Below the pieces are notes generated by a model. It worked only from the letters and a program-made list of their open reading frames with translations, was not told the origin of the DNA and searched no databases. Of a DNA stretch of 64,000 nt, positions 55,501 through 64,000 are shown one piece after another (position 1 is the stretch's first letter; every line of letters begins with the position of its first letter). The stretch lies in NCBI GenBank assembly GCA_021521415.1, contig JAIQDT010000229.1, positions 2,046,001 to 2,110,000 on the forward strand. The letters run 5' to 3'. Source of the stretch: Bidens hawaiensis (Eukaryota; Streptophyta; Magnoliopsida; Asterales; Asteraceae). Position numbers and translations under genes: made by a program.

Positions 55501-56167
55501 AATGGTTGAATAGGACCAAAGAGGTCCATGTGCAACAGTTGGAGAGTGGAGTTTATGAAATTGATAATCTTGGGTCTGTGAGGGAGTTTGTGCTGTTTGC
55601 ATTTAGAACAAGATAAACATTTTTCTGCACAATGAAAAGATTTCACAGGCAAACCTCTCATGTGGTCACTTTTAACCAACTTATTTAAGTTCTTAAAGTT
55701 GACGTGACCGAAAACGTCGATGCCACAGTGATGAGTCGTTCTCTGAGGCCTTGAACATCAAACAAGAAGCAGAGCGCATGGAATAATTACTTCTCATGTC
55801 CAGAATGTAGGCATCGTTGTGCCTTGGAGTACGTAGCATGATCCACTCTTCAGGGACTTTAAAACCTAGTTTCAATATAAGACATTCATTTTCTGTGAAT
55901 AGGGTTGAGAATTTCTTGTCACAAATCTGGGACACGCTTAGAAGGTTGTGGTTGAGCTATTCCACCAGATTCACTTCATCAAAGGTCAACGAGCCATTGG
56001 AGACCTTTCTTTTCTTTGTTATCTCTCCTCCTAAGTCACTAGCAAAAGAGACAATGCCCGCCATCAAATGGTTGCATATCAAACAGCAAAGACTCGTCTC
56101 CTGTCATGTGTCGGGTGTAGCCACTGTCTAAGTACCAAATACTATTGACAGGCCTTCCAAGCTGACC
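52502..56167 (-). pseudogene. pol: copia pol of element C, broken
   Basis: Minus order: protease IWYLDSGYTRHMTGD (about 56140), GAG-pre-integrase fragment (CLSCSKCKQHK), integrase pieces (RSDNGTEFCN near 55330), an Asp/Glu/Val/Pro-rich linker, RT (53961-53347; YVDDIIFGSTN) and RNase H (AFTDSDYAECN, TAEAEYIATSSCC) to about 52502. Frameshifts and stops separate most parts, including one at 53347-53350 inside RT. The region starts at an acceptor-like 'tgtgtag' at 56168-56170. Confidence 0.85.
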
Positions 56168-56301
56168 CTACACACATGAACAACCAATTAGTAGAGGGTT
56201 TACCAAGACGCACTTGTCTCGGGAAAATTAAACACAAAATCACCAAGTTTAATTTTATGATTTCTAAAAATGTAGTCTATTGGTGTATCAGAATCAGAAG
56301 A

Positions 56302-59300
56302 CTAATCCCTCGAGGAGCTTGAATTAAGATTTCCTCGGTTTTGAAACGGTTTTCTGGATTGCCTTCGTTTTGATTTCGGCTTAACTATAAAGTCTTCTTG
56401 ATTGGCCTTAGTGAAAACCTTTGAAGGGTTCTTGGGCTTTTCAGCTTCAGACCCCTTCGCTAACGTCTTCCTTTCTCTTTGGGTTAGCCAGAAAGGTTTC
56501 TTGGGTTTTTCAGTTCTTTTGGGTCTAAAATCCGTTTCATTGGCTGAATTGTGAGTTTGGTGAGGCATTTTCTTAGTTTGAGAAGGAAACTTAGGAAATG
56601 TCTGACCAAACTTACAGTTGAAGTCTCTTTGTTGCTTATGCTAGTTCTTGCAATGTCTAGCAAGGTGAGATGGATTTCCACAAACAAAGCACATTTTCTC
56701 TAGTTGCACTTATAGACATCAAAGTCACTGAAATATGTGTGATGTTGTACGTGAACAGATGTGGGTGGGTTAACTTGTCTGTAATCTCTGTTTGTTTGAA
56801 AATTATAAACATTTGAATTCTGAGCAACAAAATGATTAGAATGCCTAGGTCTTTGTTTAGAATAGTAATAGGTGCTATCAAATTGATCATTATGTTGAGA
56901 ACTGTTGTTATAATATGAATTTTGAGAAAATGAAGTTTTCTTCGGTGGCACATATTTACAGGAAGTACTTGGTTTTTCATTTTCAAAGCAAGGTTTCTCT
57001 TTTGTTAAGTTCTCAACATGATGATCTGTTGATGAGCAGCTAGGACTGTTCTGGTCATCAACCCGGTTTTTGACTTTTTCATCATAAATGGTTTCACAAT
57101 CAGAATCAGAAGAAGAACAATCATTTTCATCACAAACATCTTTACAACTTTCATCACTAGAGGTTTCACAAAATACAGCTTTTGATCCTGACATTAGACT
57201 TCCCAACATAGATTCACAAACTTTATTACAAACTGGATTGTTAATTGTTTTTGTTAGACCCACACAAGACTCAAAACGAGGTTCTAACACATCCTTAGTC
57301 TTACAACCCAGGTCAACCTTCCCACATTCACCAACAGTCACATCACCTGCTGCACAAGACACGTTGAGATTAGACTTATCAGATGATGAGACTGAAGCAG
57401 ATGTTTGAGATGTAGCAGGAACAAATTTTACTGGTTTTGGTATTCTACCAACTCCGTAATCCATCTCTTCGTCTGGAAAAGTATTATAGCTAAAGTGGGG
57501 CAGACTAGTATAATTATCATTCATGGGTGGAGGCACCGCTGAATAGTCATATCCTAGCCCCGCTTTAACTTTAGTACTTCTCTAGGCTCCAATAAGATCA
57601 TCTAATTTCTCAGATGATGCTTCAAATCTTTCAACTTGTTTTTCTTTTTCTTTCTTATTAGAAGCATCAAGTTTTAATTTTTCAATCTCATCTTTTAACT
57701 CATTAATTATGTTTTTATAGTAAACAACATCTTGCTCCTTTAAGAAACTTCTAAGTTTAAGATTTGCCACATCATCATGGTGAGTTTTAATCTTTTCAAC
57801 ATAAATCTTGTCAGCCTTAACATATTCAGCATTTAATGGACGAAGTTTTGCATTTTCTTTCAAAACTTCGTCCTGAAGATATCTATAATATGTAACTTTA
57901 TTGATGCATTCTTGAGTGCAAAGTTTTTGTTTTACCTCATCGACAGGAGATGCAACAGAAGCCGAGTTTGAAGACGAAGATGCTTCATTGTTTGGAGTGA
58001 AAGCCATGCTAGCCATGTTGAGAGGATTCTGCAGCTCTTGAAATTGATCATCCCAATCCATACCAGTTTGGACCTCCGTTTGGGAGACAAGGGCTCTTGT
58101 GTTTGAGCTTGAACTTCCCTTGTGTGGATGACCTCCAATTCTTGGAGCTGAGCTGTTTATCTTCTGCCCCTCATGCTTCTTTCCTGCAGCTTTACTATTT
58201 TCCCCCTCAGTCACCTCAGTCACACGAATATAATTGGCTGGCTTTGACGGATTCGTACATTCTCGTGAAAAGTGACCCATCTCACCGCAGTTGTAACATC
58301 GTAGCTTTGACTTGTCAAACCCGATTCTTTTCCTGTCTGAATCCTTGAAGCTGTCTTTCCCATACATCTTCATGAAATTAGTAGCTCTTTGCACGGCCAT
58401 TGCCATTTGGTACTTGATATCCATCTTGTCGAGATCCTTTTGATTGATATCTCTCATATCCCCAATCTCAAATTGTGGTGGCAATAAATTTCCTTTCATC
58501 AACTCTTCATGGCTAGACAGAAAAGCATGAACTATTGAGATGTTTGAGTCATTCAACATGGGTAGTGCTTCACAGTAGCTGGAGCTTTTGCTTGGCTGAT
58601 TCTTTGATGATGATGAAATTCCATGGGCCTTCAATGCTTACTCAACTGCACTATCCACTGCCTTTTGAAATGAGCTAGGCTCAGATGATCCAGATTGACT
58701 TTCCTTTGAGATAAAGGCAGGAGTACTTAGGAGTGTTTACAGGGTACACATTTTGCAGGGTTTTGCTTAGAAAAGCAGTTGGATTAGAGGATGCAGTACT
58801 CATTCTAGCTTGATTCAGAGAACTCAGATGATTATTCATTCTCATTTGCTCGTCCATTTCTAATGACTTGATAGTGGATATCAAATCACTGTTTGTCATG
58901 GCATTCAGATTGGTGGTTCTCTTGATTGTGATTGTGTTTGTACTCCAACTATAAGGCAACGAATTCATCAACTTGTGATTGACCTCAGAGTTGCTGATGT
59001 TGACACTTGCAGCTCTGACTCTTACCATTAGTTTTTCAAACCTCTTAACCAAGTCCAGCACACCTTCACCTTGACGATGGTTGAACATATTGAATTCTTC
59101 CTTCAACAGGGCTTGCTTATTTTCCCTTATTTCAGCATTGCCCTCAACCTTCTCAACAAGTGCATCCCACAAACCCTTTGCACTTTTGTGTTCACATAAA
59201 GTCTCAGTGATCTCATTTGAAAAAAAAACTATCAAAATGAGATATGCTTTCTTGTCTTGTGCTAACATGTCCAAATCATTTTGATCATAATTCTCAGTAG

Positions 59301-59528
59301 TCTTTGAATGCTTCCCAGTTTGATTGACAGTCATGGGAACATGAGGACCTTGTTCAAAACTTCTCATCAAGTCAGATTCAGTCAACGAGATGTAGTTCAT
59401 GAACCTCCATTTGAAGTCGGCAAAGTTGTCATCTAAGGTCATATACTTTGGGGGGGTTTTTGAGGTATTTCCACTTGGTTTTCTAACAGAAAATACCCCT
59501 TTAACAACTCTAAATCAGTGCTAGCCAT
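56302..59528 (-). pseudogene. gag: copia gag of element C, broken
   Basis: Likely start MASTDLELLKG at 59528. A run of seven C (plus G run near 59450) shifts the frame before the long piece starting at 59442 (MTLDDNFADFKWRF). UBN2-type capsid region (SAKGLWDALVEKVEG), a stop near 58635, zinc knuckle 1 CYNCGEMGHFSREC (about 58300), a coiled coil (57900-57600), a stop near 57580, zinc knuckle 2 CFVCGNPSHLARHC (about 56690-56650), and a basic Ser-rich tail ending at 56302. Confidence 0.85.
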
Positions 59529-59615
59529 GGTCTCAGTAGTCTCAAACACTTAACAATTCTTAACAAGCTCAAAAATTCTGACACAGACAAGAATTTCGCG
59601 CGAAATAATCTTTAC

Positions 59616-59724
59616 GCGAAGTGAAAAAGTTTCACTAAGCGAAGCGAAATGGCAGGCGATGCGAAAAACTTATGCGAAGCGAAAAGGTCCTAAGCGAAGC
59701 GAAAATCTTTCTTATGCGAAAAAG
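59616..59724 (-). repeat. GCGAAGCGAAA array in the leader of element C
   Basis: Six motif starts at 59616, 59639, 59656, 59674, 59694 and 59716 (intervals 23, 17, 18, 20, 22) in the about 590-base leader between the primer site and gag. All run in the same direction, with an inverse GCGCGAAA just before. Same motif as the hairpins at 50182-50371. Confidence 0.85.
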
Positions 59725-60096
59725 TTCAGTTTTTAGAAGCAATCTTTCTTGGGATCTGTTTACCTAATCTTGTCAGTTCTGGTCAAAAGTTGGTACACTG
59801 ATTTTCATGCCATGCGATGTGAAAATTATAACTTGTCAAATTTTAACAATTTTAAGAACCCGTAACCTTGATTTTAACACTATTAAACTTAAAACTTTTT
59901 AAATCTAAGCTTTAACACCTTTTATTTTCAACCAAGAACACAATTTAAGTCATGTTCATCAACTGAAAACCGATTGTTTTTGTATTTTTGTTGTTTTTGT
60001 TGTTTTTGTGGTGTTTCTTGTCAAGAACACTTCTTTTCCTTTCCCAAGATCAAAACCCAAGGTTGTGATCCAAAAACCCTCAACTAGTGAGCCGAA

Positions 60097-60108
60097 GCTC
60101 TGATACCA
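60097..60108 (-). promoter_or_regulatory. Primer binding site of element C, initiator tRNA-Met
   Basis: Complement reads TGGTATCAGAGC, two bases inside the 5' LTR. Confirms minus orientation. Confidence 0.92.
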
Positions 60109-60110
60109 AT

Positions 60111-60486
60111 TGTTGGTCCCGACGCGGGTGGATCTAACAACGTTCTTGGATCAACCTTAACTTAGTGCTAGCGGAAATCACACTAAGCAACCTAAGAGGT
60201 CTCGGATCTTGAGTTTATGTTCTGGTATAGAGAGAAAAAGGGAGAGAGAGAGAGAACTAGTGAGAGAGAGTAAGTATGTGAATGTTTGAGAATTTTGACA
60301 AAATGTTACTTTCTCATGGCATGCTCCCTATTTATAGAGGAGCATGCATGAGAAATGGTTTTATTTCCAAATGCCCAATGGGCTTCATTACATTTCCCTT
60401 GAGCTTCATACATACAAAAATAAACATCTAAAGCCCAAATACATACATTCAATACAAAATACTTAATACAAAACGGGGCCCTAACA
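60111..60486 (-). repeat. 5' LTR of element C
   Basis: 376 bp, TGTTGGTCCC...CCTAACA. It lacks about 13 bp present in the other LTR near 46184-46197 and has 4 more bases in a GA run. TATA within the same 9-bp inverted repeat (60319-60347). Confidence 0.9.
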
Positions 60487-63190
60487 CATTGAATATAGAA
60501 TCCCACTGGCACCAAAAGAAGGAAAAAGATACTAGTAAGACGAAGCATGAGCCCGTTAAACGTATGCACCACATAAGCCTTAGTGTAAAGCATGTCAAAT
60601 GCAAATCCAAGTTCAATCTCGACAACGCGAAAAGCTTGACTAGAGTTAAGATGGCGAAAGTAGGATTGGCTACCATCTCTATCCACAAAAGTGAGGATGA
60701 GATCCACGAAAAGACGCTTGAATGTTTGAAACAATTCATATGCTTAGGATATGACATTACCTCCGTCAGAATATGCTTGATCACTGGCGGCAATTGGGGA
60801 CTCGTGGACCTCTTCAACGTTCGCAATGAAACCCTGAGACATTTTTAAGTGGAGACACTCTAGGAATTTGGGATAATTGGGACCCGGGTCAGGGGGGCCA
60901 AGCATCAAGTCGCGAAGATTCTCAGTGTTTGCTAACCATAGAGCCAGAATACGTTCGGCACATTTGATGAAACCGGCTAAGTAGACTAATATGCTTAGCT
61001 GAGGGAGATCTGAACACCCTGGCCAGGATAACAAAAGGATGTAAAGCGCAACTCCGGATTGAAAGGCGATCTCCACAAAGTGTCTTAACGAAAGCTCGTT
61101 ATCTTCCAATGCAAAGGCGGTAATTGCATCTGGACCACCAAGGTGAAGGAGGAGAAAGGGTGCCCATAATGACATTAGTTCGCTCGTGTCTAGTTTGGGA
61201 ATTTGTGAAAGGGAATGAGAGGTAGGTGTTGCTTACATCTAAGGCTGTTCGGGTAATAACGCCAAGAGCTGCTGATGCCACCGCGTACACCAATAAGTAT
61301 GCGAACCATAGAGCCATTCTGACTCGTGTTCTTGGGTTGTATTTCCTAACGTTGCCTAAAAGAAATAAGGTGATCTGTGAAGCAATGCTGATTATAATCA
61401 GCCCACGTAGGGCCCACTCGTTCCACATATTTTTGACTTCATTTGGCACCACTTGGAATAGTTTTCTGTGGTCTGCAGGCATAAGGAAACCTATAACTGG
61501 AAACAAGTTCAATAAACAAGAAGTCAGCTGGAAGATAGAATATATATAACCAAGAGGACATACGAACAACTTATTTATGGTTTGTTTCTTGGTTTTAAAT
61601 GATTAAGCAAAAACGTTTTTCGTGTTCACGACTTTTGAAATCATTTCTTGTTATCCGGTTCCAAGAACACTACAATCTGCGTGGATAAATAATACAATAT
61701 TAAATAGACTTCAAATTGATGAGCCAAAAGAGGACTTACCACCAATAGATATCATGTTCCTTCCAAAATCATGTAAGAGAAATAATGTTTTGTTTTTTGT
61801 CAGATTGGAGTGTGTGCTGTTTCGTTAAACAAGGATGTATATTTATGCATAGGTGTGTTGTTCAGAAATAAAAGGAAAGTTCACAACAATTTCTTTGTAA
61901 CTTGTGACATCATACCTTAAGAAGTTATTGACTTTTGAGGTGTGGTGTGTTGTGTTGTGGTGTGAGCTGTGATGGCTCCATAAGTAATAATAAAATAGCA
62001 AATTAGTCATTACCAACTAAACAATAATATAGAAATGAGATTGGAAATATTTTGACTACTTAATGCCATAGGTTCAGATAAGACCACATGATAATGCTGG
62101 TCAACACTGTAAATGTCTTGCATTTTTCTAGTGAAGTTCCTCATAGATTCCTATAAATTTACTTATGCCAAGTTATCAATTAAAATTTGAAGTTCTACTT
62201 TCATATGAGGTAAATATGGGCTTAAAAATCGTGACTGATAATCACCAAAACACAATTGTATATTCATGGGTTGACACTTTGACACAAATAACCAACTTGA
62301 AAATTATGATTTGTTTTTTTGGCATATCAACTCTCACGCCTGCAATGTTTTATTTTTTTTATGTAAAATCATCCAACCAGTTTCAATTGTTACATAAGAT
62401 ACCTTTTCAAAAAGTTGTGAAACTAAAAACTCAAACCATTAATCCACCAAGTACGTTGACTCGAACATGACATGTTAGGAAAATGTGTCCATGGGTTTGA
62501 CCGAAACATGCAAAATTTTATGTTAGGTTTATGTTGTGTTTAAAAAAATTACACCCTAGAACTAAACAAATCTCATTGTTGCCTGGAAATTTTCTTGAGC
62601 TTTCTTAAGGTAACATAGGAAACTTCACAAGCATTTAACAAACTTCATCCATTAACTAGCAGAAGTCAAACAATTAGCATTTAATAATGTGTAAGATTAT
62701 TACTTAGTGTATCTATTATTTTACTATATGTAGGGATTATTTCAGTGTGTAAAATTGTTAGTTCATTTTTATCTACACGTAAGGAATATTACCTACACAT
62801 AATTAACTCATATTTACTACACATAAAAGTTTTTTATAAAAAAATATTAAAATATAGAAAAACATGATTTGTAACTTTTCAATAAAAGATTGATTAAAAA
62901 GGAATTAAAATAAAAAAAAACATGAACCACCCCTTGTGGTATGGCAGAAAATAATTAACACATTTACAACACATAAAAGTTTTTTATTAAAATATTAAAA
63001 TATAGAAAAACATGATTTGTAACTTTTCAATAAAAGATTGATTGAAAAAGGAATTAAAATAAAATAAAAAACAGGAACCACCTCTTGTGGTATGACAGAA
63101 AATGTGTTGGTTTTATCTAACAAAGTCAGATTCAAAACCTTATAAGAGAAAAAAAAAATTAAGAATAAAAATTGGTTGTTAAAAAAAATA
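60487..63190. repeat. Duplicated host segment, copy 2, right part
   Basis: Continues the match to copy 1 (1792-3418, then 13266-about 14140). It retains about 110 bases (61621-61730) in the leader intron region that copy 1 lacks. It also retains 28 bases (62193-62220) at the site where D entered copy 1. Confidence 0.85.
62821..63100. repeat. 150-bp tandem duplication in copy 2 of the host segment
   Basis: 'acataaaagttttttat' starts at 62821 and 62971, and the following ~130 bases, through 'accaccYcttgtggtatg', are repeated with few changes. Copy 1 has a single version (about 13905-14030). Local event after the segmental duplication. Confidence 0.8.
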
Positions 63191-64000
63191 ATAAAATAAA
63201 AGCCAAATTTGAATAACATATAGATAGAGAAAAAAAACATGGTTTAAATTAAAAAATCATGATCAATAAAATAATGATGACCGTCATTTTAGTCATTCAA
63301 AACCTAATTAACCTAGATATTTAAAGTAAGTATGGTATCGTATTCGCGAGAAGCTTGAGATACACATCAATTTTTAAAGACTAATACTGTGCTAATATAA
63401 TCCGTGACTATATAAATAAAATATAACAATTAATGAAATAATACTATTTTAGTCCAAAAACTCCAAAAATATATGAGTTATATTTTATTGTGTTTAAAAA
63501 GTTAAGTTTTTGTGCATACCGAAAACTGCGCAAAACTGACATCGGCAGTGACCCGGGTAAGGTTAAAACTCCAAATAAATTCCTAAAGATCGGGAATGAC
63601 CTAAAATATAAACACAGTGAAAATATTAATATTAGACCATAAACAAAATTTTAGAACGTTCGGTTCGCGAAAACTAGAAAACAAGCGGGTAAAAGCCGGT
63701 AACGGACACCGTGAGGATCCGAAACCAACCAACTCCAAAAATTTACATCTTTATATGGTTTTGAAGCTAATTTTATGAGGAATCCAATTATGTAATTGGT
63801 TTTGCATAAAAATAAGCCTAGCTAGTTATAATTTGCAAATTTTAGCAAAGTGGGTTTAATAAACAACTTGTTTTAACAAAATAAATTTATATATATATAT
63901 ATGTATGTATGTATATATATATATATATATATATAATACCTACCCCCCATGGCCGGCTATCCCCTCTCCTCTTCCACTCTCTTAGCCTTGCTTAATCATC
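63191..64000. other. AT-rich intergenic DNA with a TA/TG microsatellite
   Basis: No gene seen. A (TA)n run with embedded (TATG)n spans about 63887-63935. A short GC-richer stretch (63530-63720) has no recognisable coding content. Confidence 0.7.

Larger units (their letters stand above)
45898..60486 (-). mobile_element. Element C: Sirevirus-like Ty1/copia retrotransposon inside the DUF4220 pseudogene
   Basis: 14.6 kb. LTRs 45898-46283 and 60111-60486 differ at about 15 positions (about 4%) plus small indels. Target duplication cactg/cattg (45893-45897, 60487-60491), one mismatch. Copy 1 gives the empty site: joining the flanks restores the uninterrupted gene order. Element sense is minus: LTR, tRNA-Met site, motif array, gag, pol, a 2 kb spacer, hairpin array, broken ORF3, LTR. 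Heavily broken coding regions. Confidence 0.93.
44830..61482 (-). pseudogene. DUF4220/DUF594 pseudogene, split by element C
   Basis: Paralogue of the gene at 730-2790. The N-terminal half is at 61482-60487 and the C-terminal half at 45897-44830. Besides the 14.6 kb insertion it has a 2-base deletion near 61222 (frameshift) and three nonsense changes relative to copy 1: Glu codon to TAA at 60744-60746, Trp to TAG at 45391-45393 and Glu to TAA at 45172-45174. Outside these the protein is clearly the same. The small changes show relaxed selection as well as the insertion. Confidence 0.92.

Noticed and set aside
63887..63935. Regulatory TATA cluster
   Set aside because: A plain TA/TG microsatellite; no gene follows within the window.

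Overview
This is plant nuclear DNA, built almost entirely of nested LTR retrotransposons around one small duplicated host locus. The host gene family (DUF4220/DUF594), the GT-AG introns, the plant retroelement lineages and the primer sites (initiator tRNA-Met, tRNA-Asp) all point to a flowering plant. I suspect a eudicot, perhaps Asteraceae, but cannot prove it from sequence alone.

Layout. A host segment appears twice in the same orientation: copy 1 at 598-3418 plus 13266-about 14140, and copy 2 at about 44700-45897 plus 60487-about 63190. Each carries a minus-strand DUF4220 gene. Copy 1 (730-2790) is open. Copy 2 (44830-61482) is a pseudogene split by a 14.6 kb retrotransposon. Copy 1 has its own insertion about 630 bp upstream of the start codon: a 5'-truncated Tat-type Ty3/gypsy element, called D (3419-13264, minus). 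D keeps an open pol, two sets of tandem repeats and an open five-exon antisense gene. From 14750 to 29903 lies a defective gypsy-type element, E, with a tRNA-Asp primer site. A copia element, A (16982-26664, plus), is nested inside E. A second copia element, B (31013-43313, minus), sits in another gypsy-like remnant that ends near 44690. A third, C (45898-60486, minus), breaks DUF4220 copy 2. A, B and C each have paired LTRs, a matching 5-bp target duplication (one mismatch in C), an initiator tRNA-Met primer site and Sirevirus-like RT/RNase H.

Most interesting part. All three Sirevirus-like elements carry clusters of a short motif private to each element, at matching places: the untranslated leader before gag, and the region after pol ahead of an extra ORF. 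In A and B the motif is also in the LTR promoter. Spacing is regular: about 20 bases in A and in the leader of C, and 40-base hairpin units in C. In B, perfect 13-14-bp palindromes lie beside the LTR TATA box. The same palindrome-plus-TATA arrangement recurs upstream of a 963-aa ORF (ORF3), suggesting an internal promoter copying the LTR design. ORF3 has a recognisable homologue in C. In B it is the only long reading frame left intact; gag-pol carries several breaks although the two LTRs differ at only about 2 of 410 positions.

Inferred order of events: the host segment duplicated; D entered copy 1 and C entered copy 2; A entered E (LTRs about 3% different); B arrived most recently. No tRNA, rRNA or CRISPR feature was seen, and the only apparently functional non-transposon gene is DUF4220 copy 1.
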